The notes: generated from the sequence alone by a model not told the origin. DNA of 64,000 nt from an uncultured Anaerolineae bacterium (GCA_905479495.1 CAJQMR010000007.1:434001-498000); one strand, 5' to 3'; shown: positions 52,801 to 61,460, counted from the stretch's first letter. Numbers and translations: made by a program.

Positions 52801-55800
52801 ATGGACACTGAACGACATCTGCCAGCTTCTGCGTCTTCTGCCCGACTTTCTTATTTCTCCAACCACCTTTCCTTTTTCCTCTTGACCTTTGTGGGCTGGC
52901 TGGCGGCGAGCCGTATTTTGTATGAAGGGTTGTTTCCCCGCTGGCTGTGGCTGGGACGGCCGTTCTTCACCCTCACCCTCACCGCCGTACTCACCTTCCT
53001 GACCTGGCTGCTGTGGCAGCGCGGGTGGAGGCAGAATGTGTCGCCTGTACAGTTGTCGCCGCTGCTGCTCAATCTCATCTACCTGGCTGATTCGGTGGTG
53101 GATTTGGGGCGCAGCCGCTTGATTTTTGGCGCGGCGCTGTGGCTGGTGCTGCTGTTGTGGTCGAGTAGAAGGTGGCGAAGGGATACGGCCGTTTGGCGTT
53201 GGTTGGGGCCGCTGCTGGTGGCGCTGGCCTTGCTGCCCGTCTACCTCAGCACGATGTCACGCACGGTGGGGCAGGCAGACACGTTTGAGTTCCAGGTGGT
53301 GGCCCCGCAGTTGGGCATTGCCCATCCCACGGGCTATCCGCTTTATTTGCTGCTGGGCAAGCTGTTTAGCCTGCTGCCGGTTGGTTCGGTGGCCTGGCGC
53401 ATCAATGTGGGCACGGCCGTTTTGGCTACCCTGGCTCTCATCTTCTTTTTTAAGTTTTTGTGGGAATTGTGGGGTGAGGTGGAAACGGCCGTACTGGGTG
53501 CGGTCGTCATGGGCCTCACCAGCACCCTGTGGAGCCAGGCCATTGCTGCTGAAGTGTATGCGCTGCATGCACTTATTGTTTGTGTGGCGCTTTGGCTCAT
53601 GTTGCAAGTGGCAAGTTCAAACTCTCTGCGGTTAAATCTTTTCCTACTAGCATTTGTCATTGGGTTGGGCTTGACCAACCACCTGACAACTGTTTTTTTA
53701 CTGCCGCCAGCGGCGCTTACTGTGGTTTTGGCTCTGTGGCGAGGAAAAAGCGGAACACAGAGGGGCGCAGAGAAGGCACAGAGCTACGCAGAGATTGATT
53801 TCCGAATACTGATAACGGATTACCGATTACTGATCCAACTCGCCCTTGCCTTTACACTCCCGCTCCTGCTCTACCTTTACCTGCCCCTGCGTTGGCAGGC
53901 GGTGAATGGGGAGCCGATGGGCTTAAGCCGCTTTGTGGATTGGGTGGTGGGCGGCCGTTTTCAGGGGGCGCTGCAATGGGGTGCCTGGCTGAATGACACG
54001 GCCCGCTATGGCATTGTGGGGCGGCTGTTTGTGGAAAATTGGGGCGAGTTCAACTTGGTAGTGGCCCTGTTGGGGGTAGGCTACCTGGCCTGGCGCAACT
54101 GGCGGTTAGCGGCTGTTTTGCTGTTGACCTGGCTGGGCTTTACCTTTTACTGCCTCAACTATTACGTGCCTGATCTGGCCGTTTTTCTCATTCCGGCGCA
54201 GCTGGTGGTGGGATTATTTTGGGCTAGCGGGGTGACGGCCGTTTTCCAACTTATCAGCCAACGCCTAAACCACGACAGCCAGCCGCTGGTACCCTTGGTG
54301 CGTACGGCCGTCTTGCTCCTCATTCTCTTACCCACCTTGCTGCTGATCGTAAACAACCGCGCTCGACTGGACAGCTCAATGACCGACGGCCGTACCGTCT
54401 GGGGGCAGGGCGTGTTGCAGCAGCCGCTGGCTGGCAACGCGGCCATCCTGGCCGACAGCGACAAATTTCCACCGCTCTATTATTTGCAGCAGGCAGAAGG
54501 ATTGCGGCCCGACCTGGACATCATGGTGCTGCCAGATGAAGCTGCTTATCGTGCCGAGCTGGATGCCCGGCTGGCGGCCGGGCAAACGGTCTATCTGGCT
54601 CGTTTTTTGCCTGGGCTGGCAGGGCTTTATCATTTGCGTGCGGCCGGGCCATTAACTGAAGTCAGCACTGAGCCATTGCGGGAACGGCCGTCTACCGTTG
54701 ATCCCGTGCAGATCGATTTTGGGCCGATGCAGCTGGTGGGTGTGGGCCTGGTGCCAGAAGACCCCAGCGATCCAACCGCCACAGCGGCCACCCTGGTGTG
54801 GCAAACCGCTGCACCGATCAGCGAAACGCGGCACATTTTTGTGCGCTGGGCGGGCGGGCGTTACGTGGGCGAGCCGGACGTGGCCACCGGGCAGCACGCC
54901 GTCCACAACAATTACCCCACTGTGGCCTGGCGGCCGGGTGAGCTGGTGGTGGATGTTCACAGCTGGCCCCGCCCGCTGCTGGCCGAGGCGCAGACGCTGG
55001 ATTTGCAGGTGGCCGTGGCGCCGCCCTTTACGCCGTTGGCAGCGCTGGATTGGCAAACGGTGGCCAGCCATGATTTCTTTACGGCACCCGTGCGCTCGCT
55101 GGCCCAGCCGGTGCGGGCGCAGGTGGGCCAGGCGCTGCTGACCGGTGTGGCGTTCCCGGCGCAGGTTCGCCCCGAAACGGATTTGCCTGTCCTGTTTGCC
55201 GGAGATGGCAGTTCGGTACTGCTTGATTTTGAGCTGCAGGAGCGTGTGGAGTTGCAGCCCAAGCCAGGGCTGGCTCCGGAAATGATGGTGCCTTTTAATC
55301 GCTCCTTTACTAACCAAATTAATGTGGCAACGCCGACGGAAAACGGCCGTTACCAAATCCTGGCCCAGCATCCCAGCGGGCAGGCGCAGTGCGGCTGGAT
55401 GCGCCCCGTGACCAGCTTCTGCGTGGTAGGCGAGGTGCTGGTAAGCGGCGTGCCGCTGCCTGAAGGGGCGACCAATTTTGAGGACAAAATTGCCCTGCTT
55501 GATGTCGATTTACCCGACACGACCTTGCAGCCGGGCGGCCTGCTCGATTTGTCGCTGACCTGGCAGGCGTTGGCTCCGCTGGCAGAAGATTACACCGTTT
55601 TTGTGCAGGTGCTGGACGCCAATGACCAAATCGTAGGGCAGGTGGATAGCTGGCCTGTTCAAGGAACGTACCCAACCAGCCAGTGGACGCCGGGCGAACC
55701 CGTGGTGGATCGTTACCAGGTGCAGCTGGCCAGCGAGCTGCCGTCAGGGCCGTACCGGGTGCAGGTGGGATTTTACCTGCTGCAAACGTTACGCCGACTT

Positions 55801-55869
55801 TCTGTTTTGGATGGCACAGGAACGGCCGTTGATGATAAACTGCTGCTAACGGGCTTAACCGTGAAATAG
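52801..55869 (+). CDS. DUF2723 (TMEM260-like) membrane glycosyltransferase with large outer region
   Basis: The 1022-residue protein has an N-terminal half of about twelve membrane helices with the DUF2723 signature: RTVGQADTFEFQVVAPQLGIAHPTGYPLY, where the Asp-Glu-like outer loop fits GT-C-type transfer from a lipid-linked sugar. The C-terminal half is a large outer beta-rich region (about 600-1020). Related TMEM260 proteins are O-mannosyltransferases. An insertion at about 315-345 (codons at 53745-53840) is built from CGCAGAG-like words plus 7-nt heptamers and is probably a repeat element read in frame. The ATG at 52801 is used; an upstream TTG would add unlikely residues. Confidence 0.85.
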   Translation: MDTERHLPASASSARLSYFSNHLSFFLLTFVGWLAASRILYEGLFPRWLWLGRPFFTLTLTAVLTFLTWLLWQRGWRQNVSPVQLSPLLLNLIYLADSVVDLGRSRLIFGAALWLVLLLWSSRRWRRDTAVWRWLGPLLVALALLPVYLSTMSRTVGQADTFEFQVVAPQLGIAHPTGYPLYLLLGKLFSLLPVGSVAWRINVGTAVLATLALIFFFKFLWELWGEVETAVLGAVVMGLTSTLWSQAIAAEVYALHALIVCVALWLMLQVASSNSLRLNLFLLAFVIGLGLTNHLTTVFLLPPAALTVVLALWRGKSGTQRGAEKAQSYAEIDFRILITDYRLLIQLALAFTLPLLLYLYLPLRWQAVNGEPMGLSRFVDWVVGGRFQGALQWGAWLNDTARYGIVGRLFVENWGEFNLVVALLGVGYLAWRNWRLAAVLLLTWLGFTFYCLNYYVPDLAVFLIPAQLVVGLFWASGVTAVFQLISQRLNHDSQPLVPLVRTAVLLLILLPTLLLIVNNRARLDSSMTDGRTVWGQGVLQQPLAGNAAILADSDKFPPLYYLQQAEGLRPDLDIMVLPDEAAYRAELDARLAAGQTVYLARFLPGLAGLYHLRAAGPLTEVSTEPLRERPSTVDPVQIDFGPMQLVGVGLVPEDPSDPTATAATLVWQTAAPISETRHIFVRWAGGRYVGEPDVATGQHAVHNNYPTVAWRPGELVVDVHSWPRPLLAEAQTLDLQVAVAPPFTPLAALDWQTVASHDFFTAPVRSLAQPVRAQVGQALLTGVAFPAQVRPETDLPVLFAGDGSSVLLDFELQERVELQPKPGLAPEMMVPFNRSFTNQINVATPTENGRYQILAQHPSGQAQCGWMRPVTSFCVVGEVLVSGVPLPEGATNFEDKIALLDVDLPDTTLQPGGLLDLSLTWQALAPLAEDYTVFVQVLDANDQIVGQVDSWPVQGTYPTSQWTPGEPVVDRYQVQLASELPSGPYRVQVGFYLLQTLRRLSVLDGTGTAVDDKLLLTGLTVK
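53745..53836 (+). repeat. Repeat element inserted in frame in the DUF2723 gene
   Basis: CACAGAG/CGCAGAG words at 10-11-nt spacing (about 53757-53792) are followed by heptamers GAATACT GATAACG GATTACC GATTACT (53804-53831). They are of the same types found between genes, but here they encode a cytosolic or loop segment rich in charged residues (SGTQRGAEKAQSYAEIDFR). Confidence 0.75.
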
Positions 55870-55908
55870 AAATTCATCGCAGAGAACGTGGTGGAAAATT
55901 TAAACCAG

Positions 55909-56991
55909 ATGCGGATGAGAACACAAAGACGATATCATCATCACAGAAACGGCCGTTTGCGGCGGCTGCGAGCTATTTGGCGGGATACCCTGCTGCTGGT
56001 GCGTGAATTTATACGGCCGTTATCCGTTTTTGCTTTGGCGATCATTGGCGGCGGGGTGCTGTACTTTCAACTGGCCCGTTTTTTTGGTGAAGAAGTGGGC
56101 GGCAATAATTTGGTAGAAGCCACCTACCAGGTGCTGGGCCTGACGTTTTTGCAGCCACTGGGCGATCATTTGCCCAATCATTTGCCTTTACAGCTGTTTT
56201 ATTTTGTCATGCCCATCATTGGCATCTCCATTTTGGCCCAGGGCTTAACCGATTTTGGGCTACTTTTTTTTAACCGGCGGGAACGGAGCAAGGAGTGGGA
56301 AATGGCCGTAGCCTCTACTTTTCAGGATCATATTGTGTTGGTGGGTCTAGGGCATCTGGGCTACCGAGTCACGCAAAAACTGTTTGAGCTGGATCGGGAC
56401 GTGGCCGTGATTGAGCTGAATCCTGACGAAGATTTAATTGCGGAAACGCAGTCGATGGGCATCCCGGTGATAAAGGACGATGCCCGGCGCGAGGTGGCGC
56501 TGCAAGGTGTAGGCGTGGCCAAAGCACGGGCCATCATTTTATGTACCCAAAACGACAGCATGAATTTGCAAATTGCCTTCAAGGCGCGTCGCCTCAATCC
56601 CCAAATTCGGGTGGTATTGCGTATTTTTGACGACGATTTTGGCCAGTCGCTGCAAGAGCAGTTTGGTTTCCGGGCGATGAGCGCCACGGGCATGGCGGCT
56701 CCCACCTTTGCTGCCGCCGCCGCCGATGTGGACGTGACGCGTCCCATCACGGTAGAAGGCGAGGCGCTTAGCCTGGCGCGCCTCAAGTTAGGGGGTGATT
56801 CTGGTCTGTTGGATTGTTCTGTCTCGGAGATTGAGCAAAATTATGAGGTGAGCGTGGTGCTGCTGCGGGAAGACGGCCGTTCCGACTTCCATCCTGCAGG
56901 CACACGTACCCTAAAACAGGGACATGTCCTTGGCATTTTGGGTGGTCCAGAGCAAATCAACCGGCTGGTGGATGCCAACCACAACCGGTAG
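55909..56991 (+). CDS. Two-helix membrane protein with TrkA-N and TrkA-C domains
   Basis: The roughly 360-residue protein starts with a very basic stretch (RRYHHHRNGRLRRLRAIWR), has two membrane helices with a loop between (FALAIIGGGVLYFQLARFF ... FYFVMPIIGISILAQGLTDFG), then a TrkA-N domain with a full Rossmann motif (VLVGLGHLGYRVTQKLFELDRDVAVIELNPD) and a TrkA-C-like end. The layout is like two-helix potassium channels regulated by nucleotide, but the loop (VLGLTFLQPLGDHLPN) has no TVGYG filter, so ion transport is unsure. It may start at a GTG (55888) or at ATGs at 55909/55915. Confidence 0.78.
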   Translation: MRMRTQRRYHHHRNGRLRRLRAIWRDTLLLVREFIRPLSVFALAIIGGGVLYFQLARFFGEEVGGNNLVEATYQVLGLTFLQPLGDHLPNHLPLQLFYFVMPIIGISILAQGLTDFGLLFFNRRERSKEWEMAVASTFQDHIVLVGLGHLGYRVTQKLFELDRDVAVIELNPDEDLIAETQSMGIPVIKDDARREVALQGVGVAKARAIILCTQNDSMNLQIAFKARRLNPQIRVVLRIFDDDFGQSLQEQFGFRAMSATGMAAPTFAAAAADVDVTRPITVEGEALSLARLKLGGDSGLLDCSVSEIEQNYEVSVVLLREDGRSDFHPAGTRTLKQGHVLGILGGPEQINRLVDANHNR

Positions 56992-57105
56992 CGCAGAACC
57001 TACACGAGCTATCGAAAACCTCTACACATTGCCTACATATTTGCCTGATACGCTTCTCACTATAAATGAAAGCGAATTTTGGGCAGCAATATATGGAGGC
57101 AGGAA

Positions 57106-57618
57106 ATGCGAAAAAGAATCAAACGGTTGATTAAAGGGCTACTTAAAACAGGTGGCTTGTTTGTTCTGATTGGAATTGGCGTCATCATTGGCCTGGTCAT
57201 TGGGGTGAATACGGTCGATAGAGGCGAAACCATTATTATTCGTGGTGATGGGTTTAGTCAGATGGGGAGCGAGCTGGCTCCGGTTATTGAGCAGCGTGTT
57301 GAGGACCAGATTGCGCGGCAGGTGGAAGAACGTATTCAAGAACAAATTGTGATTCCGCCCATTCCTACCATCCCGCCCATTCCCACGGTGCCGCCGATTC
57401 CGGCAATTCCCACCATTCCTCCCATCCCCACGATTCCGCCAATCCCGGACATTTCTAGCCACACGGTCTACGTTGATCATTCACCCTCCTTTCTTGAGGT
57501 AGTGAACGGGATTGGGACGGTATTGGCCTCGTTAGGTTTGATTGGCCTGGGCGTAGTAATGATTGTACGTGGGCGGCGCGCCCCGAAAGAAAAGACGCCG
57601 GAATCGTTGAATAAGTAA
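57106..57618 (+). CDS. Membrane protein with a Pro-Ile repeat
   Basis: The 170-residue protein has a basic start, one membrane helix (GLFVLIGIGVIIGLVIGVN), a short outer helix that may coil (VEDQIARQVEERIQEQIV), a low-complexity stretch of IPPIPTIPPIPTVPP type (about 85-120), and a second membrane helix at the C-terminus (IGTVLASLGLIGLGVVMIVRG) with a basic tail. I recognise no family. The proline stretch probably forms an extended rod between two membrane anchors. The ATG at 57106 follows GGAGGCAGG. Function unknown. Confidence 0.75.
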   Translation: MRKRIKRLIKGLLKTGGLFVLIGIGVIIGLVIGVNTVDRGETIIIRGDGFSQMGSELAPVIEQRVEDQIARQVEERIQEQIVIPPIPTIPPIPTVPPIPAIPTIPPIPTIPPIPDISSHTVYVDHSPSFLEVVNGIGTVLASLGLIGLGVVMIVRGRRAPKEKTPESLNK

Positions 57619-57628
57619 GGAAGTTACC

Positions 57629-57726
57629 AAACCTGACAGGTTTACACCGGAAATTAGTGGGAAATGGTTCTTTGCAATGCAAAATAAGCCTGATTTCACG
57701 CTCGTTTTGTAAACCTGTCAGGTTTA
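57629..57726. repeat. 98-bp element with AAACCTGACAGGTTT ends, copy 2
   Basis: The ends are AAACCTGACAGGTTTA and TAAACCTGTCAGGTTT. Its complement matches copy 1 in the left half (GACAGGTTTACAAAACG, then TGAAATCA and ATTTTGCAT). It lies between the Pro-Ile protein gene and the response regulator gene. Confidence 0.85.
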
Positions 57727-57760
57727 TTCCCTAATCTCTTATGATAAAATCCCCAGACTG

Positions 57761-58459
57761 ATGAGCGATAAAATTTTGATTGTAGAAGATGAAGTACGGA
57801 TTGTGCGCACCTTGCGGCTCTATTTGGAGCAGGCGGGGTTTGCTGTAACGGCCGTTCACGATGGTGCGCAGGCGGTTCCGGCATTTCGGCAGGAACGGCC
57901 GTCTCTCGTTTTGCTCGATCTCAATTTGCCCGGTCAGGACGGGTTGGACGTGTGCCGCAGCCTGCGCCGCCTGGGGGACGTGCCCATCATCATGCTCACC
58001 GCCCGTACCGAAGAAATGGATCGCCTGATTGGCTTAGAACTGGGCGCAGATGATTACATCAGCAAGCCGTTTTCACCGCGTGAGGTCGTGGCGCGAGTGC
58101 GTGCAGTGTTGCGCCGTACGCAGGGAGGCCTGACTAACGCCAACCTGCTGCAAGCCGGGGCGCTCCAGCTGGACCTGGCGGCGTACCGCGTCTGGATCGA
58201 TGGGCAGCTGTTGGACCTAACCCAAACCGAGTTTGAGCTGCTGGCCACGCTGATGCGGCACAAAGGACACGTGCTGAGTCGGGCGCAGCTGCTTGAAGCG
58301 CTCCAGGGCGTGGCCCACGAGGAGTTGGAACGAGCCATCGACCAGCACATCAAAAATGTGCGGCGCAAGCTTAAAGAAGCGGTGGGGGATGTGACGATTA
58401 TCAACACCATTTATGGCGTGGGCTACCGGCTGGACGAGGTGGAGCTGCCTCATGCGTGA
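57761..58459 (+). CDS. OmpR-family response regulator
   Basis: The 232-residue protein has an N-terminal receiver with the acidic pair (IVEDEVRI), the phosphorylated Asp in LVLLDLNLPGQDGLD and the Lys in ISKPFSPREV, and a C-terminal winged helix (LTQTEFELLATLMRHKGHVLSRAQLLEAL, HIKNVRRKLKEA). It binds DNA as a dimer when its Asp is phosphorylated by the next gene's kinase. The kinase start overlaps this stop by 8 bp, so the pair is coupled. A TATGAT (57740-57745) could be its -10 box. Confidence 0.93.
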   Translation: MSDKILIVEDEVRIVRTLRLYLEQAGFAVTAVHDGAQAVPAFRQERPSLVLLDLNLPGQDGLDVCRSLRRLGDVPIIMLTARTEEMDRLIGLELGADDYISKPFSPREVVARVRAVLRRTQGGLTNANLLQAGALQLDLAAYRVWIDGQLLDLTQTEFELLATLMRHKGHVLSRAQLLEALQGVAHEELERAIDQHIKNVRRKLKEAVGDVTIINTIYGVGYRLDEVELPHA

Positions 58460-60098
58460 GCGACTGAACAAATTACGGCCGTCTTACTGGCTGCGTCGTC
58501 TGTTTAAGCGGCAGCGCGGACGACGTATTTCGCCCAAAGAGTGGCGCTTTGGTGATGAACTGGTCCTGCTCAAAGAGGAGACCACGCGCTTTGGTCGGTT
58601 GCGACGGCCATTTCGTTGGCTGCGACGGCCGTTTGGTTGGCTGTGGCGGGTGCTGGGCTGGTTGTTCCGGCTACTGCGCCACGCCTGGGGCCGCTTCCGC
58701 TGGATGACGCGCAGCCTTTGGTTTCGGCTAATGGGTGCCTTTGCTGTGGTCATTTTCCTTATGCTGTTCATCGTCACCAACGTTGTGGGGGAGATCACCT
58801 CACGTGCCTTTAGCCAATACATCGACCAGCGTAACAACTATATCCGCACCGTTTTGCCCACCGTGGTTGCCCCAGACGCTTTAGAAGATGCCGAAATCAT
58901 CATTCGCGACGATCAGGTCATTATTCAGCGCCCCCAAGTTGAGCCGCTGCCAACGCCCGAACCGTTTGAATCCGCTGAATCGCGTGAACTGCTGCCGCTG
59001 GAGGAACTGCCTGAGCTTCCTTCGGCAGCCGCCCCAACCGTTGCCCCCAACTTTGAACCAACCATTGAAGACAGCCGAATCGTTGCCGAAACCGCTGAAC
59101 AGGTTATTGTCGAAGAGGTGATTAACATTCCTTTGCTGGACTTGCTGGCTCCGAATTCGCCAGAGGCGTTGGGTCTTTCTTTTTTGTCTGATGTACAGGA
59201 GGCGGCGCAAACGGCCGTTATCGCCGCTGGGGCTGTCTCGCTGGTATTAGGCACGATTATCTTCTGGCAAATCACCCGGCCCATGTCCCAAATGCGGCGT
59301 GCCTCGCAAGCCCTGGCCGCTGGCGAACCGAACGTGCGCGTGCCGGTGCGCTCACAAGATGAGCTGGGCAAGGTGGCTGAAGCGTTTAACCAGATGGCCA
59401 GCAAAATTTCTGAACAGGAGCAGCAGCGGCGGCAAATGGTGGCCGATGTGGCCCACGAACTGCGCACGCCGCTCACCGTCATGCAGGCCAACCTGGAAGC
59501 GATGTTGGATGGCCTCCTCGAACCCAATCCGACTGAGCTACAGGAGCTAAACGACGAGGTTCATCGTCTCTCTCGCCTCATTGACGATTTGCGCCTGCTG
59601 TCATTGGCTGACTCTGGCCAGCTCTCCCTGGCGCTGCAAAAAGTGGACGTGCGCGCATTAACAGCCATTGTGGTGGCTCGACTGGCTCCCCTGGCCGACA
59701 CAAGCAACGTCAAGCTGGTCGATGATGCGCCAGCGCAGCCCCTCTTCATTTTGGCTGATGCGGATCGGGTGCAGCAGGCGCTAACCAATCTAGTAGCCAA
59801 CGGGATTCGCCATACGCCGAAAGGGGGACGGGTGCGGGTAACGGCCGTTCAAGAAAAGAAAACCGTCCACCTTTCTGTGATCGACAGCGGCCCCGGCATT
59901 CCCCCGGCCGATCTGCCCTATGTATTTGACCGCTTTTGGCGTGGTGACAAGTCGCGCAGCCGCCACAGCGGCGGCTCTGGCCTGGGGCTGGCCATTGTCA
60001 AGCAAATTGCCGAGCTGCACCAGGGCCAGGTGACGGCGCTTTCCCCCAACAACAGCGGCGCGATTTTCACCCTTTCCCTGCCTGCTGACCTTTCCTAA
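58452..60098 (+). CDS. Membrane sensor histidine kinase with Arg/Trp-rich start
   Basis: The 548-residue kinase has an unusual basic N-terminus of about 85 residues with iterated RRPFxWL (FGRLRRPFRWLRRPFGWLWRVLGWLFRLLRHAWGR split across positions 45-80). It then has a first helix (LMGAFAVVIFLMLFIVTNVV), an outer acidic region of about 130 residues, a second helix (AVIAAGAVSLVLGTIIFWQ), HAMP, HisKA with VADVAHELRTPLTV, and HATPase with NLVANGIRHTPKGG, DSGPGIPPADL and SGLGLAIVKQI. It is a BaeS-like partner of the preceding response regulator. The ATG at 58452 is chosen, overlapping the regulator stop. Confidence 0.92.
   Translation: MRERLNKLRPSYWLRRLFKRQRGRRISPKEWRFGDELVLLKEETTRFGRLRRPFRWLRRPFGWLWRVLGWLFRLLRHAWGRFRWMTRSLWFRLMGAFAVVIFLMLFIVTNVVGEITSRAFSQYIDQRNNYIRTVLPTVVAPDALEDAEIIIRDDQVIIQRPQVEPLPTPEPFESAESRELLPLEELPELPSAAAPTVAPNFEPTIEDSRIVAETAEQVIVEEVINIPLLDLLAPNSPEALGLSFLSDVQEAAQTAVIAAGAVSLVLGTIIFWQITRPMSQMRRASQALAAGEPNVRVPVRSQDELGKVAEAFNQMASKISEQEQQRRQMVADVAHELRTPLTVMQANLEAMLDGLLEPNPTELQELNDEVHRLSRLIDDLRLLSLADSGQLSLALQKVDVRALTAIVVARLAPLADTSNVKLVDDAPAQPLFILADADRVQQALTNLVANGIRHTPKGGRVRVTAVQEKKTVHLSVIDSGPGIPPADLPYVFDRFWRGDKSRSRHSGGSGLGLAIVKQIAELHQGQVTALSPNNSGAIFTLSLPADLS
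58601..58643 (+). repeat. 21-bp tandem repeat coding RRPFxWL
   Basis: Two adjacent 21-bp units (CGACGGCCATTTCGTTGGCTG, then the same with GTTTGG) each start at the ACGGCC half-palindrome. The second contains a full ACGGCCGT at 58625. Confidence 0.75.
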
Positions 60099-60136
60099 AA
60101 CAATCGTAGGGAAAGGATGGCGCAGAAAGTAGTGTC

Positions 60137-60156
60137 ATTCCCGCGAAAACGGGAAT
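60137..60156. repeat. Hairpin ATTCCCG...CGGGAAT
   Basis: The 7-bp stem with a 6-nt loop belongs to the CATTCCCGCG word type also seen near 45835. It lies between the convergent histidine kinase and NHL-protein genes and may terminate transcription both ways. Confidence 0.55.
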
Positions 60157-60206
60157 CCACACGTCTGGACTCCGCCTGCGCGAGAGTAACAAGCTGAGAT
60201 GGCTGG

Positions 60207-61289
60207 TTAAGGCAAGGGTGGTGGGGCGAATTTCCAGATGCTGTTGCCTGCCTGGTTACTGACCCAAACGTTACCCTCTGAATCAAAAGCGACAGCCACG
60301 GGGCGGCTGAAACGGCCGCTTTCCCCGCCGGTCCAATCCATAATAAACTCGCCATCAGCCGTGAAGATTTCTACCCGTGCCCGGTCATAATCGGTGATGT
60401 AAATACGGCCGTTGGCATCAATGCCAATCCCTTCCGGTACGCCAGCTGGATTCACCGCCATGCCCCAGCTCAATAAAAAATTCCCTTCGCTGTCGAATTT
60501 TTGCACCCGTCTGAGCTGATAGTCGGCTACGTAAACGTGGCCTTCGTCGTCCACCGCAATGCCAGTGGGATGCTGGAACTGGCCATCCTCGACCCCTCGG
60601 CTGCCGAACTTGCGCAGGAAGTTGCCATCGTTGTCGAATACCTGAATTTCAGGACGGCCGTCATCGGACACATACACATTCCCAGCGGTGTCAATGGCAA
60701 TGCCGATAGCCCGCTTAAACTGCCCATTGCGTAGCCCTTCGCTGCCCCATTCGGTGACAAAATTACCGCCGCTGTCCAACTTTTGAATGCGGTGGTTGCC
60801 ATTATCGACCACAAATAGATTATCGTTGGCGTCAATGGCAATGCCGCCAAAGCCCAGCGAATCGAACGCGCCAGGGCCGCTGCCGCGCGTATCCCAGGTG
60901 TGCAGCAGCATCCCGTCGCTGCTGAATTTGAGCAAACGGTCATTGCCCGCATCCAAAACATACAAGTTGTCCTGGCTGTCCACGGCAATGCCGTACGGAT
61001 TTTTCAACGAATCGGGGGCGTCTTCAATGGCGAGCAGTTCGGTGAAGGTAGGTTCTGGGGTTGGGGTCATGGTTGGCTCCTGGGTGGCGGTTGGTGCGGC
61101 TGTGGCCGTCGCTGTCGGGTCTGGGGTGCTGGTTGGGGCAGCCGTCGCTGTTTGGGTTGGGGCGATGGTTGGTTCCGGTTCGGCGGTGGTTTGGGAGACG
61201 GCCGTTTCCGTTTCCCCGGTGCTGCAAGCCAGTAAACCAGGCAAAAGCAGCAGTGCTGCCAGCAGGTAAAAAACAGGGGTCCATTTCAT
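60207..61289 (-). CDS. NHL-repeat lipoprotein
   Basis: The 360-residue protein has a lipoprotein signal (FYLLAALLLLPGLLAC), a Thr/Pro-rich linker (about 25-75) and a six-bladed NHL propeller (NPYGIAVDSQDNLYVLDAGNDRLLKF and five similar blades, each ending in ...NDNLFVVDNGNHRIQ-type strands). It is probably anchored outside the membrane and binds an unknown ligand. The ATG at 61289 has GGAGAG upstream; an earlier TTG or similar start is rejected. Related proteins are abundant in Chloroflexota. Confidence 0.88.
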   Translation of the reverse strand: MKWTPVFYLLAALLLLPGLLACSTGETETAVSQTTAEPEPTIAPTQTATAAPTSTPDPTATATAAPTATQEPTMTPTPEPTFTELLAIEDAPDSLKNPYGIAVDSQDNLYVLDAGNDRLLKFSSDGMLLHTWDTRGSGPGAFDSLGFGGIAIDANDNLFVVDNGNHRIQKLDSGGNFVTEWGSEGLRNGQFKRAIGIAIDTAGNVYVSDDGRPEIQVFDNDGNFLRKFGSRGVEDGQFQHPTGIAVDDEGHVYVADYQLRRVQKFDSEGNFLLSWGMAVNPAGVPEGIGIDANGRIYITDYDRARVEIFTADGEFIMDWTGGESGRFSRPVAVAFDSEGNVWVSNQAGNSIWKFAPPPLP

Positions 61290-61385
61290 TCGTACACTCT
61301 CCAACTTATTGCTATGATCGAATAAAAGTCGATGATAAAAGCAGCTGCATGAAAAAAATGGTGCTAATTCGTACCACTTTTCCTG

Positions 61386-61460
61386 ACAGTAATCAGTTAT
61401 CGGTAGATCGGTAATCAGTCATGCTTTTACTGATTACTGAACACTGATTACCGATTACGG
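61386..61460. repeat. 7-nt-period hairpin repeat, left and right arms
   Basis: CAGTAAT CAGTTAT CGGTAGAT CGGTAAT CAGT on the left face ACTGATT ACTGAAC ACTGATT ACCGATT ACGG on the right. It lies upstream of the STAND gene and may form a long imperfect hairpin. Confidence 0.8.

Noticed and set aside
54652-55371. 239-codon minus-strand frame in the DUF2723 gene
   Set aside because: It is a GC-rich shadow frame rich in Arg, His and Gln.
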